A stretch of 64,000 bases of DNA from Caulobacter vibrioides (GTDB lineage: Bacteria; Pseudomonadota; Alphaproteobacteria; Caulobacterales; Caulobacteraceae). The stretch's first letter is position 1, and each line of letters starts with the position of its first letter. Position numbers and translations under genes: made by a program. The notes beneath the pieces are model-generated. The model searched no databases. It saw only the letters and a list, made by a program, of their open reading frames with translations, and was not told where the DNA came from. The stretch lies in assembly GCF_002858865.1 (NCBI RefSeq), contig NZ_PJRR01000017.1, positions 1 to 64,000 on the forward strand, read 5' to 3'. Below are positions 53,736 to 62,869 of the stretch, piece by piece.

Positions 53736-55103
53736 TCAGACGGCCTGGGCCTGCTTGAGACGTTGCAGGCCCTGTGCCGCCAGGTCGGTCAGTGACCGCA
53801 GGCCAAGCTCCGAGAAGACGTCGAAGGCGCACGCCAGGGCTGCGCCGGCCCGGGCCAGGCGTCCATCATCGCGGCCGGTGATCTCGACGCGCGCCTCGTA
53901 GAGGCGGGCCAGGTTCATCTGCGCCACGGCCCAGCTGGCCGGATCGCGCGCGCCCGGGGCCGCGGCGAGCTCGGCCTTGAACGCCAGTTCGGCCGCGTCC
54001 AGCACCGCCAGGTCGGCGGTCAGCTCGGCGCAGCGCGCCAGGCAAAGCGCGCGGTTGTTGGCGACCACGGCGCGCAGGGCCAGGGCCGGCTGCACCTTCA
54101 GGGTCTGGGTGGCCCGGTCATAGGCCATCACCGCCTGTTCGAAGGCGCGCTCACTGGTCGAGGCCTCGCCCATCGCCTGGAGGGCCGCACCGAGTCCCGC
54201 CTGGGCGCGCGCCCAGTCCATCGGGCTGTGATCGGCGGGAACCGCCTCGACCGCTTCGGTCAGCGCCTCGACGCCGTCGGCGATACGGGAGATCTCGCCA
54301 TCCAGCTCGCCCAGTTGCACCAGCGCCGCGCCACGCAGACCTTGCAGGCGCGCCCAGGCCAGGGGCTCAAAATCGGGATCGAGAACGGCGGCGGCGGCCT
54401 TAGCTTCGCCGGCGGCCTGCTCGGCCAGGCCGCGGTCCTTCAAGCGAACCGCGCAGGCGAGGATCAGCTCGATGCGCGTGGCGCGATGCTCGGCCAGCAT
54501 CAGACGGGCCGGACCGCCCTTGGCGCGCTTGGCGGCGGCCAGGACCCGCAGAGGACCGTCAAAGGCGCCGACGGCGGCCATGGCGCGGTCGAGATCGTTC
54601 TGGGCCAACGCCGCGCGCCCTTCCAGGCCGGCGGTCATGGCCGCACACTGCGCAGTGCGCTGATGAGCCGGCGTGCGGGCCAGGGTCGCCGACGCGGCGG
54701 CGACCAGCCCCTCGTCGCCGAAGAGATCCGCGCCCAGCACGGCCAGAACGGCCTGCTCACAGCGCGCGGCGCTCAAGGCGTCGTGCCGGCGTTCGGTTTC
54801 GAAGAGCTTCGCGGCGGCCTCGGCCTGGGCCGCGCCCTTGCGCAGCGCGGTGGCGTCGCCCGTTCGGCGGGCCAGTTCGCGCCAGACGACGGCGGCTTCC
54901 AGCAGCCGTGCGCCACGGTCCTTGGCGCCGATCCGTCCGGCGACGACATCGGCCGATCGCGCCTCATTGGCCAGAAGTCGCACATCCAAGAGCTCCAGCA
55001 GGGACGTGTCCCCGCCGGTCAGCCCTTCGCGCCAAGCCCCCTTGAAGCCGCCTTCAGCGTCGACGCCGAACAACCGCTTCAGATCTCGTCCGAACTCGAA
55101 CAT
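53736..55103 (-). CDS. TPR-like helical repeat protein, unknown function
   Basis: 455 aa from ATG 55103 (MFEFGRDLKRLFGVDAEGGF). No signal peptide. Almost entirely alpha-helical with Ala-rich degenerate repeats typical of TPR: AVVWRELARRTGDATALRKG, ALTEAVEAVPADHSPMDWARAQAGLG, LARLYEARVEITG. No catalytic motif seen. It is followed by the small secreted protein and fliQ in the same direction, and its upstream region carries three TTAA-N7-TTAA-type boxes, so CtrA control is likely. A cell-cycle or flagellar role is inferred from context only. Confidence 0.75.
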   Translation of the reverse strand: MFEFGRDLKRLFGVDAEGGFKGAWREGLTGGDTSLLELLDVRLLANEARSADVVAGRIGAKDRGARLLEAAVVWRELARRTGDATALRKGAAQAEAAAKLFETERRHDALSAARCEQAVLAVLGADLFGDEGLVAAASATLARTPAHQRTAQCAAMTAGLEGRAALAQNDLDRAMAAVGAFDGPLRVLAAAKRAKGGPARLMLAEHRATRIELILACAVRLKDRGLAEQAAGEAKAAAAVLDPDFEPLAWARLQGLRGAALVQLGELDGEISRIADGVEALTEAVEAVPADHSPMDWARAQAGLGAALQAMGEASTSERAFEQAVMAYDRATQTLKVQPALALRAVVANNRALCLARCAELTADLAVLDAAELAFKAELAAAPGARDPASWAVAQMNLARLYEARVEITGRDDGRLARAGAALACAFDVFSELGLRSLTDLAAQGLQRLKQAQAV

Positions 55104-55496
55104 CGCCACGCGCACTCCGCTTACGGATCGTCCCACCCCGGGACAGCCCGGAGCAGGTTCAACGCCTGAGCAGCAAAACCGGAGCCAGCGGATTTTAACA
55201 AGTGGTTAAGAAGTGTTTACAGCGCGTTAACCATAAATATTTCCTTTGTTTTTACGCCGCGGTCGAGATCCCAACCATTATGGTTGAACGCGTATTGAAT
55301 TGGCACACTTCTTGCTTTGCCGAATACGCGCACGGCGGCCCCGCGCCCGCCGTTCTTAGAACTTTGTTCACCGACCTTAAAATGACGTTAACTCTAAGTT
55401 TTAAGCGTCCGTTCACCCTTCATTCCACCCCACCCTCCCCCAAACGGCGCGAAGCAGGCTAGAAAGCGCTCAGGATCGTCGATTCCGGAGCCCGAC
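55104..55496. promoter_or_regulatory. AT-rich divergent promoter region with CtrA-type boxes
   Basis: 393 bp between the TPR-like gene (minus) and the RNase H-like gene (plus). Box 1 at 55195-55209 is TTAA-CAAGTGG-TTAA, perfect. It overlaps TTAA-GAAGTGT-TTAC (55206-55220). Box 3 at 55377-55391 is TTAA-AATGACG-TTAA, perfect and followed by C. A GANTC site (GATTC) lies at 55480. The stretch is much more AT-rich than its flanks. An 86-codon frame through it is not believed. Confidence 0.75.
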
Positions 55497-55976
55497 ATGG
55501 CCGCCGTCACCCTTTGGATCGCCAACCTCTGCCGCTCAGACCCGGGCTATGGCGGATGGGCCTATGTGCGGAAGATGGACGGCGAGACCGGCGCGGCGGC
55601 GATCAAGGGCGCCGCCGGCGGCGAGCGGCGCACCAGCAGCGCCAAGATGAGCCTGACAGCCCTGACCGAAGCCCTGGAAAGCCTCACCGACCTGCCGCCG
55701 GAGACGGCCGTCACCCTGCGGTTCCTGGACCCTGCTTTGGCCGGCCAGCTGGTCGCCGCGGACGGTGACTATGCGACCGCCGAGCCGGAAGTCTGGGCCC
55801 TGGCGCGCGCCGCGGTCGCCTCGCGCCCCGTGCTGGACCTTGTCCCCGCTTCCCCCGGCGAGCCGACCAGCGGCTTTCTGTCGGCCTGGGCGGAGTTCGG
55901 GCTGGATACGGCCAAGTCGCGCGGCAGCTTCAAGGCCGCTATCCCCAAGCCGAACCTAATGAAGTTCCCCGGCTAG
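55497..55976 (+). CDS. RNase H-like fold protein lacking catalytic acids
   Basis: 159 aa. The first about 70 residues follow the RNase HI strand order: WIANLCRSDPGYGGWAYVRKMDG matches the YTDGSCxGNPGPGGWG segment, and SSAKMSLTALTEALESL matches TNNRMEL.A.I.AL. The first catalytic Asp (TDGS) is replaced (IANL) and the Glu of MEL is Ser (MSL), so nuclease activity is unlikely. The C-terminal half, about 80 residues, is unrelated to RNase HI and ends GSFKAAIPKPNLMKFPG. A fold-only role such as nucleic-acid or protein binding is suggested. It faces a CtrA-box-rich promoter region. The fold call is by eye. Confidence 0.6.
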   Translation: MAAVTLWIANLCRSDPGYGGWAYVRKMDGETGAAAIKGAAGGERRTSSAKMSLTALTEALESLTDLPPETAVTLRFLDPALAGQLVAADGDYATAEPEVWALARAAVASRPVLDLVPASPGEPTSGFLSAWAEFGLDTAKSRGSFKAAIPKPNLMKFPG

Positions 55977-56155
55977 CGGGGCAACCAAAGGACCAGCGGA
56001 CCGTAACGGCGCTCCAAATTCGCGCCGACACAATCGACAAGTGCGTATGCCTGCCCGGGGCTTAGGCGCCGAGCGCTTTATCGCCTGCCCGACCCTTGCG
56101 CGGCCGGCGCCCTCGGCGCGTCCTTGAGCCCTCGCAACGCTGGGGAAGAACGACC

Positions 56156-57385
56156 ATGGCCACCGAAACCTCGGACAAGCCCGCGCTGGCGCGGCGCTCC
56201 TTCCTGCGCAGCGCCGCCTTCCTGGCCACCGCAGCGCCGATCATGACCGAGGCCAGCCTGGCTTACGCGGCCCAGACCCCCGCCCCGCCCTCGGGCATGG
56301 CGCTGCACGGCCAGAGCGCCAATGCGCCGCCGTCCGGCATGGTGCTGATCAACGCCAACGAAAACCCGCTGGGTCCCAGCAAGGCCGCCTGCGACGCCAT
56401 CGCGCGCGTGGCGCCGCTGGGCGGACGCTATGACCTGACCGGCGAAACCGAGCGCCTGATCAAGATCATCGCGACGCAGAGCGGCCTGAAGCCGGAGTTC
56501 ATCGCCGTCTATGCCGGCTCGTCCGAGCCTTTGCACTACAGCGTCCTGGCCTTTACCTCGCCGACCAAGAGCTTCGTCACCGCCGATCCGTCCTACGAGG
56601 CGGGCATGTTCGCGGCCCGCACCAGCCAAGCCAAGACCATCAAGACGCCCCTGACCAGCGCCTTCGCCCACGACGTCAAGGCGATGGTCGCCGCCGACGC
56701 CCAGGCGGGCGTCATCTATATCTGCAACCCCAACAATCCGACCGGCACGCTCACGACCAAGCAGGACATCGTCTGGGCGCTGGAGAACAAGCCCGCGGGC
56801 TCGATCCTGCTGGTCGACGAGGCCTATATCCACTTGACCGACGAGCCCGACACCCTGGACCTGGTCGCCCAGGGCAAGGACCTGATCGTCCTACGCACCT
56901 TCTCGAAGATCTATGGCATGGCCGGCATCCGCTGCGGCTTCGCGGCGGGCCGTCCGGACCTGTTGGCCAAGCTGAAACCGTTCGGCCAGAACGCCATGCC
57001 GATCACCGGTTCAGCCGCCGCCCGCGCCTCGCTGGAGGACCCGAAGCTTGTCCCCGAGCGCCGCAAGATCATCGGCGACACCCGTCGCGACACGATCGCC
57101 TGGCTGACGGCCAATGGCTACAAGGTCATCGGCGATCCGCAGACCAACTGCTTCATGATCGATACCGGCCGCAATGGCCGCGCGGTGATGGCGGCGATGA
57201 AGGCCAGGAATGTCATGATCGGCCGCACCTGGCCGATCTGGCCCAACGCCGTGCGCATCTCGGTCGGCACGCCCGAGGAGATGGCGGCGTTCAAGGTGGC
57301 CTTCAAGGCGGTGATGGACGGCCCGCCTCTCGCGGAGGCGGATCACGTTCAGCTGGCGCAGCTCGACGGCTACGTAGCGCTGTAG
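56156..57385 (+). CDS. PLP-dependent aminotransferase (HisC-like) with Tat signal
   Basis: 409 aa from ATG 56156. Residues about 11-38 are a twin-arginine-type signal (LARRSFLRSAAFLATAAP). The remainder is fold type I class II aminotransferase: NANENPLGPSKAA substrate loop, YICNPNNPTGTL, LVDEAYIHL, and FSKIYGMAGIRCGF, with the lysine that forms the PLP aldimine. The histidinol-phosphate aminotransferase branch is closest by motif. A periplasmic location is unusual since biosynthetic enzymes of this class are cytoplasmic; the physiological substrate is unknown. It is convergent with prfC. Confidence 0.85.
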   Translation: MATETSDKPALARRSFLRSAAFLATAAPIMTEASLAYAAQTPAPPSGMALHGQSANAPPSGMVLINANENPLGPSKAACDAIARVAPLGGRYDLTGETERLIKIIATQSGLKPEFIAVYAGSSEPLHYSVLAFTSPTKSFVTADPSYEAGMFAARTSQAKTIKTPLTSAFAHDVKAMVAADAQAGVIYICNPNNPTGTLTTKQDIVWALENKPAGSILLVDEAYIHLTDEPDTLDLVAQGKDLIVLRTFSKIYGMAGIRCGFAAGRPDLLAKLKPFGQNAMPITGSAAARASLEDPKLVPERRKIIGDTRRDTIAWLTANGYKVIGDPQTNCFMIDTGRNGRAVMAAMKARNVMIGRTWPIWPNAVRISVGTPEEMAAFKVAFKAVMDGPPLAEADHVQLAQLDGYVAL

Positions 57386-57431
57386 GCTCTGTTCGCTCCA
57401 GCGGAGCGGAGCGGCCCGCCGCCTGACGCCC

Positions 57432-59036
57432 CTACGCCCGCTCCTTGGTCCGCTCGAACCGCACCTTCGGGTACTTGTCGGCGACGTAGCCGATCTCCCA
57501 GGCGCTCTTGCCCAGGAAGACCGGCGCTTCGTCGATGTCCTGGCCCATGGCCGACTTGTGCTTGTCGACGAAGTCCTCGACTGCGGCGCGCTCGCCCACC
57601 AGCCAGCGCGCCTCGGCGAAGGGGCTGTTCTCGAAGATCACGTCCAGCTGGTACTCATTGGACAGCCGGTCGGCCATGACCTCGAACTGCAGTTGGCCCA
57701 CGGCGCCGACGATGAAGTCGCTGCCGATCATCGGGCGGAACAGCTGGGTGACGCCTTCCTCGGCCAGGCCCTCCAGCGCCTTCTTCAGGTGCTTGGCCTT
57801 CAGCGGATCCTTCACGCGCACGCGGCGCAGGATTTCCGGCGCGAAGTTGGGCAGGCCGGCGAAGCGCAGCGTCCCGCTCTCGGACAGGCTGTCGCCCACC
57901 CGCAGCACGCCGTGGTTCGGAATGCCGATCACGTCGCCGGCGAAGGCGTCCTCGGCCAGCTCGCGGTCGGAGGCGAAGAACATGATCGGCGCGTTGACGC
58001 TCATGGCCTTGCCGGTGTTCTGGGCCTTCAGCTTCATGCCGCGCGTGAAGCGGCCGCTGGTCAGGCGCAGCATGGCGATGCGGTCGCGGTGATTGGGGTC
58101 CATGTTCGCCTGGACCTTGAAGACGAAGCCCGAGACCTCCTTGTCGCCGGGCTCGACGCTGGTCGGCTCACCGTTCTTTTCGGCCTTCATGGCCTTGGGC
58201 GACGGGGCGTAGGCGCCGATGCCGGCCAAGAGCTGCTTGACGCCGAAATGGCGCAGGGCCGAGCCGAAGAACACCGGCGTCATGTGGCCTTCCAGGAACG
58301 ACTGGACCTCGAACGTCGGATAGCCGCCGCCGACCAGCTCGGCCTGCTCTTCCAGCTCGGCCTTTTCGGCGTCTTCCAGGAACTGGTTGATCGAGTTGCC
58401 GTCAAAGGCGACAGGCTCGGGGTGACCCTCGTCATCGGCTGCGCCGCCGGTGCGCTTGGCGTAGGGGATGAACATCCCCTCGCGCATGTCCAGCATGCCC
58501 TTGAAGCGACCGCCTGAGCCCGCCGGCCAGTAGAGCGGCGCGGGATCCAGGGCCAGCTTGGCGGCGATCTCGTCCAAGAGCTCGATCGGGTCCTGGGCCT
58601 CGCGGTCCATCTTGTTGATGAAGGTGATGATCGGGATGTCGCGCAGGCGGCAGACCTCGAACAGCTTCAGGGTCTGGGGCTCGATGCCCTTGGCGGCGTC
58701 CAGCACCATGATCGCCGCGTCGGCGGCCGTCAGGGTGCGGTAGGTGTCCTCCGAGAAGTCCTCGTGGCCCGGCGTGTCCAAGAGATTGAACATCTTGCCG
58801 TCGTGGTCGAACGTCATCACCGAGGCGCTGACCGAGATCCCGCGCTCGCGCTCGATCTTCATCCAGTCCGACCGGGTGCGACGGTTCTCGCCGCGCGCCC
58901 GCACGGCGCCGGCGGCCCGGATCGCCCCGCCGGCCAGCAGGATGTTTTCCGTCAGGGTCGTCTTGCCGGCGTCGGGGTGGCTGATGATGGCGAAGGTGCG
59001 CCGACGGGCGGCTTCAGCGGCGGGTGCAGTGCTCAT
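57432..59036 (-). CDS. prfC: Peptide chain release factor 3 (RF3)
   Basis: 534 aa from ATG 59036 (MSTAPAAEAARRRTF); a longer frame has no support. G-domain motifs SHPDAGKTTL (G1), DTPGHEDFSEDT (G3) and NKMDRE (G4) are present, followed by translation-factor domain 2 (SGFVFKVQANMDPNHRDRIA) and the RF3-specific C-terminus (VGAVGQLQFEV). RF3 is a GTPase that recycles RF1 and RF2 after termination. No operon partner. Confidence 0.96.
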   Translation of the reverse strand: MSTAPAAEAARRRTFAIISHPDAGKTTLTENILLAGGAIRAAGAVRARGENRRTRSDWMKIERERGISVSASVMTFDHDGKMFNLLDTPGHEDFSEDTYRTLTAADAAIMVLDAAKGIEPQTLKLFEVCRLRDIPIITFINKMDREAQDPIELLDEIAAKLALDPAPLYWPAGSGGRFKGMLDMREGMFIPYAKRTGGAADDEGHPEPVAFDGNSINQFLEDAEKAELEEQAELVGGGYPTFEVQSFLEGHMTPVFFGSALRHFGVKQLLAGIGAYAPSPKAMKAEKNGEPTSVEPGDKEVSGFVFKVQANMDPNHRDRIAMLRLTSGRFTRGMKLKAQNTGKAMSVNAPIMFFASDRELAEDAFAGDVIGIPNHGVLRVGDSLSESGTLRFAGLPNFAPEILRRVRVKDPLKAKHLKKALEGLAEEGVTQLFRPMIGSDFIVGAVGQLQFEVMADRLSNEYQLDVIFENSPFAEARWLVGERAAVEDFVDKHKSAMGQDIDEAPVFLGKSAWEIGYVADKYPKVRFERTKERA

Positions 59037-59139
59037 GGGCGGGGACCTACCCGTCCGAAGCGTCCTTGTCACCTGCGCCGGACGACGCGGGGCGACAAGC
59101 AAGACGAAGGCTCGGGCCGATCCTGTTTCGATCTGTCGT

Positions 59140-60645
59140 TCAGGACGACGGGCTCTGGCCCGGCGCCGCGGCGAGTTTCTCGCGAATGGACTTCAGCAAG
59201 GCCGCGGCGGTCTCGCTCATCTGCCCGCCATGGGGGCTGTTGGCGACTGGCTCAAGCATGGCATGGGCGTCAGCATAGCGCCCGCGTGCGGCGAGCGCCT
59301 GGCCGGCCGTCAGGCGGATCTCCGAGACCTGCGGCGCCAGTTGCGCGCTGAGCTCCAGAACGTTCAGCGTGTTGTCGCTGGGATAGCCGGGCTCGCCGAC
59401 GCGCGTCTTCGCAAAGCCATAGAGTGTCTGATAGGCGTCGGGCTGGGCCTTGTTGGCTCGACCAAAGAACTTGGCCGCCTCGGCGACCAGGGCCTTGGCC
59501 TCAGCGGGCTTGTCCTTGAGCGCCTTGGCCGCGTCGAGACGGCTCTCCCCCGCCAGACGCAAGGCTTCGGCGTCGTCGGGATGCTTGGCGATCCAGTCGG
59601 CCAACATCGTCTCGGCCGCGGCGCGATCGCCATAGTCGGCCTCCACACGCGCCAGGGTCAGGGTGGCCAGGCGGTCCCCGGGATACTTCGCCGCGTCGGC
59701 GCGCACCGTCTTCAGCAGCCTCTGACCAAGCTCCTTCGGCGGCCCGCGCTTGGCCAGCTGGTTTTCGAGCATCAGGTCACCGGCCGACGCCGGGAGGGTC
59801 GTCACCACCATGGGAAAGTCCGGCTGCTTGTCGCGGACCAGCGTCTTGTTGGGGATGGCGCTGCGCAGATAGCCGCGCATCACCCGTTCCAGATCATCCA
59901 CCGCGACGCCCGTCGTCTTCGGCCAGGCCGTCAGCGGCTCCTCGCCGCGCGCCGTCGCCGCCACAAAGGCCGACAGCTGCTTTTTCCGTTCGGGATCCGA
60001 CAGCATGTAATGGGTCAAAAGCCAGGACTGGCCGTAGTACATAGCGCCCTGACGCTCGGTGAGCGCGCGGGGACGCTTGGTCAAGAGATCGCGCGAGGAC
60101 ACCCAGGAGCCGTTCAAGAGGTTGGAGACCCGCGCCCCGTTGGGCGCCCCGACCAGGATTTTCTTGTCCTGGATATCGGCGGTCATGAAGTACTCGGCGT
60201 AGCCTTCGACCAGCCACGCGGGATAGGCGCCAGGATAGTGCTGCAGCATGAAGTGGTGGACGTACTCATGCAGCACGGCGTCGTCGGCCAGGCCTGTGGA
60301 CTTGCGAATAGCGACCGCGAAAATGTCGTTGGGCCCGGCGGTGTAGACGCCCGCCGCGGACTCTGCGTCAGGAAAAACGCGCTGCAACTGGTCGGCGCTG
60401 CGCACCAGATAAACATCCAGCTTGCGCGCCGTGTCGTCCTGGTCCGGCGCTCGGCCGTGGAACAGACGCAGCAGCGCGTCGAAGTCCTCGAGCTTGGCGG
60501 TGAAGGCGCGCAGACCGCTTTCGCCGCCGTCGCTGTACACCACGAAGTGGGCGCTCTCGGCCCGCTGCCATTCGGCGCGCGCCAGGCTGGGGCGGCCAAG
60601 TATCGCCAGACTCAAAACCAAGCCCAGCACAGCACGAACAAACAT
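59140..60645 (-). CDS. Exported DUF1570-like metallopeptidase with TPR tail
   Basis: 501 aa from ATG 60645 (MFVRAVLGLVLSLAILG, signal peptide ending LARAE). HEYVHHFMLQHY about residue 133 is an HExxH zinc motif and WLVEGYAEYF some 20 residues later supplies a Glu ligand, a gluzincin layout as in DUF1570. The region after residue 290 has TPR-like helices (DRLATLTLARVEADYGDRAAAETMLADW; AQLAPQVSEIRLTAGQALAARGRYADA). It is probably periplasmic. The substrate is unknown. It is separated from prfC by 103 bp on the same strand. Confidence 0.82.
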   Translation of the reverse strand: MFVRAVLGLVLSLAILGRPSLARAEWQRAESAHFVVYSDGGESGLRAFTAKLEDFDALLRLFHGRAPDQDDTARKLDVYLVRSADQLQRVFPDAESAAGVYTAGPNDIFAVAIRKSTGLADDAVLHEYVHHFMLQHYPGAYPAWLVEGYAEYFMTADIQDKKILVGAPNGARVSNLLNGSWVSSRDLLTKRPRALTERQGAMYYGQSWLLTHYMLSDPERKKQLSAFVAATARGEEPLTAWPKTTGVAVDDLERVMRGYLRSAIPNKTLVRDKQPDFPMVVTTLPASAGDLMLENQLAKRGPPKELGQRLLKTVRADAAKYPGDRLATLTLARVEADYGDRAAAETMLADWIAKHPDDAEALRLAGESRLDAAKALKDKPAEAKALVAEAAKFFGRANKAQPDAYQTLYGFAKTRVGEPGYPSDNTLNVLELSAQLAPQVSEIRLTAGQALAARGRYADAHAMLEPVANSPHGGQMSETAAALLKSIREKLAAAPGQSPSS

Positions 60646-60840
60646 CGACCTGACAAAGCCCCAATCCACAACCCCGAATTGAGGCTAAGCGACACGCACG
60701 CCGGCTGGCAAGGCGCGTCGCCTCGCGTCGTGACGTCCAGGCGACAAAATGCCCCTGTTCGAACATCCGGTTTGGAGTCATCCTCCCCTCATCCGCACCG
60801 GCAGGCGTCAGATCGCCGGGCGTATGGAGGAAATCGAAAG

Positions 60841-60972
60841 ATGGCCCTGCTCGACCATCATCGCGCCCCGACTCGTCAACATCCCGCAGGCAGCGCCTTG
60901 TGCCTGGCCCTGGCGATCGCCGGTCTGGCCGCTTCGGCCGTGGCGCTGAGCTGGATGATGAACTTCGTCTAG
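60841..60972 (+). CDS. Small membrane protein, 43 aa
   Basis: ATG 60841 has GGAGG about 10 nt upstream. A polar, His-rich N-terminus (LLDHHRAPTRQHPAG) precedes one membrane helix (ALCLALAIAGLAASAVALSWMM, residues about 19-40). It fits a single-span small protein. The frame is open far upstream but overlaps two other genes there. Function unknown. Moderate confidence because of its size. Confidence 0.5.
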   Translation: MALLDHHRAPTRQHPAGSALCLALAIAGLAASAVALSWMMNFV

Positions 60973-61059
60973 GCCCCTTTTCTATCTGGTTGAACCATCA
61001 GATCAGAAGGTTGGAGCGCCGCAGACCCGATCGTCGTGTCACACGGATCGGAGAACGCT

Positions 61060-61428
61060 TTAGGCGGCGAGACGACGCCAGACCTGGCGATCGGCTTCAA
61101 TATTGGTGAGCGCGCCGCTGTTCTGCCGCTCAAGCAAAGTCGCCATGACCTCGACGCTCAGCTGCGCATAGCGCACCTGCACGTCCGCGACCCGGCAACC
61201 CCGGCCCGGAGCGATAAACAGCGCCGCGTTGATTTCCGGGGTCTTGGATACGATCAGGGCGGCCAGACGCTCGGCCCGTTCGCGATCCTTCATATGCAGC
61301 AGGGGCTCCTCGGAGAACAGCTCCTTGCCCAGCTCTCCGACATAGCTCAGCGAGAGCTTGGCGAAACGGTCGCGCGTCACCGGCGGCGTCAGTTCCGCCG
61401 CGTCGAAGCTCAAGACCACATCGTTCAT
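61060..61428 (-). CDS. Hypothetical protein, about 122 aa
   Basis: ATG 61428 (MNDVVLSFD) is preferred over an ATG four codons upstream; neither has a clear Shine-Dalgarno sequence. The protein is soluble and helical: TPPVTRDRFAKLSLSYVGELG, then DRERAERLAALIVSKTPEINAALFIAPG and YAQLSVEVMATLLERQNSG. No family recognised. It stands alone between a small membrane protein and a DUF1491 gene. Confidence 0.7.
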   Translation of the reverse strand: MNDVVLSFDAAELTPPVTRDRFAKLSLSYVGELGKELFSEEPLLHMKDRERAERLAALIVSKTPEINAALFIAPGRGCRVADVQVRYAQLSVEVMATLLERQNSGALTNIEADRQVWRRLAA

Positions 61429-61568
61429 GAGGAAAAGCATGGCGGGTACGCGAGCGCTGTTGAGGGGACCTTGGACCCGTCCATCATGCCCGACGCACGC
61501 TTTCGCTCCGGTTTAGGAGCAAGGTTAACGCCATCTCGGCCCGCCCCTTTCAGCGGGGCGGTCGTCGC

Positions 61569-61898
61569 TCACGACTCAATCGGCTCGGTCAGAAAATGGC
61601 GACCGTCGCGATCCTCGATCTCGACCACCCAGATATCGGGGTCGATACGCGCGGCGCGCTCGACGTAGGCGTCCAGATCCGGCTCGAAGGTCGAGCGCAC
61701 AGGCTGCATCCAAAAGCGCTCGCCGTCTCCGCGCGTCGCCTCGCTGAACAGGCGCGCGGTCCCCTCCCGGCGATCGACCGCCTTGACCAGAACCGCGCCG
61801 GCGCGCGCGTCACCCTTGCGAGCGACCGTGGCGAAGGCCCCGCCCAGTTCGGCCCGGCGGATCAGCGCCGCGACCCAGATATCCGTCGAAAGAAGCAT
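61569..61898 (-). CDS. DUF1491 family protein
   Basis: 109 aa. The sequence opens STDIWVAALIRRAELGGAFATVARKGDARAGAVLVK, the DUF1491 signature of alphaproteobacteria, and ends DIWVVEIEDRDGRHFLTEP. It has no signal peptide. The family's role is unknown. It is divergent from the exported protein at 61967 by 68 bp. Confidence 0.85.
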   Translation of the reverse strand: MLLSTDIWVAALIRRAELGGAFATVARKGDARAGAVLVKAVDRREGTARLFSEATRGDGERFWMQPVRSTFEPDLDAYVERAARIDPDIWVVEIEDRDGRHFLTEPIES

Positions 61899-61966
61899 CG
61901 CTAACCGAACCGCAACCCGGGCGCGTCTAGAACCCGTCCTTCAAGTTTCGTCACTCCCATAGGCCA

Positions 61967-62857
61967 ATGACGTTCGCAGAGCACCCCAAAGGTCGCATTC
62001 GACGCGGGATCGCCATGGCGATCGGCCTGATGGCCTGCGCCTGTCCGGGCGCGCTCCTCGCCGCTGATACAGGCGGGCAGCTCTATGAGCGCACCCTGAT
62101 GACAGCGGCCGACGGCCGCTGCCGGCTGTTCTCGCCGACCATCTCGTCCGCGCTCGACGCCGCCCGCGCCCAGGCCCGCGGCGCCGCGCTGCGCTCGGGC
62201 GCCACCGAACTGCAGGTCGCCGCGCTCGAACAACGCGCCCGCGCCAAGGCCGCCAGCGCCACCTGCGACTCCAAGGACCTCACCGTGGCCGCCGCCCGCG
62301 TGAAGAAGGCCTTCGAGGGCTACTCCCAGCTGCTGACCATGACCTATCCGGGCGATGTCTCGTCTTGGAAGGCCGAGCGGTCGGTGTCGGCCACCATTCC
62401 GGTCTGGCGCCTGTCGCAGCCGTCGAGCTTTGGGACCGACCGCCTGATGTTCGGTCTGGCCGGGCGCGCCAAGGCCGTGCTGGCTGTCTCCACCTTCGAG
62501 AACGGCCAACGCCCCTATGTGGCGCGGATCATTCTGCGCGACACCAAGCGCACGCTCGGCCCCTATATCGACGCGCGGTCGGGCAAGAATCTCGCGGGCA
62601 AGATCCCGCCGCGCAACGCCAGCCTGGTCTTCACGGCCGAGCGGCGCGAGGAGGCCCCGGTCACCCTGCTGCCGACCGGCGCCAAGACGGGCCTGGCCTT
62701 CCGGTTTCCGGAGGCGGTAGCCGAGGCGATGTCGCAACTGGACCCTCGTGAAGCGGTCACGGTGGAGTTCGCCTTCGCCGGACGCGGCGAGGAGGTCACG
62801 CGCAAGGCCTATATCGAGGTCGGAGACTTCGCCGCCGGACGGGCGTTCCTGCGGTAA
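61967..62857 (+). CDS. Exported hypothetical protein, 296 aa
   Basis: ATG 61967. A signal peptide runs to about residue 33 (RRGIAMAIGLMACACPGALLAAD). A helical segment rich in Ala and Arg follows (SALDAARAQARGAALRSGATELQVAALEQRARAKAASATCDSKDL, about residues 61-106), then a mainly beta C-terminal half (VSATIPVWRLSQPS; AVTVEFAFAGRGEEVTRKAYIEVGDFAAGRAFL). Two Cys residues after the signal (in GRCRLF and TCDSKD) may form a disulfide. No family recognised. It is convergent with the divJ fragment, 12 bp apart. Confidence 0.75.
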   Translation: MTFAEHPKGRIRRGIAMAIGLMACACPGALLAADTGGQLYERTLMTAADGRCRLFSPTISSALDAARAQARGAALRSGATELQVAALEQRARAKAASATCDSKDLTVAAARVKKAFEGYSQLLTMTYPGDVSSWKAERSVSATIPVWRLSQPSSFGTDRLMFGLAGRAKAVLAVSTFENGQRPYVARIILRDTKRTLGPYIDARSGKNLAGKIPPRNASLVFTAERREEAPVTLLPTGAKTGLAFRFPEAVAEAMSQLDPREAVTVEFAFAGRGEEVTRKAYIEVGDFAAGRAFLR

Positions 62858-62869
62858 GGCCAGAGCGCC

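Noticed and set aside
55202..55462. 86-codon plus-strand frame in the CtrA-box region.
   Set aside because: It starts with GTG inside a CtrA box, uses rare AT-rich codons and has no ribosome site; the region reads as promoter DNA.
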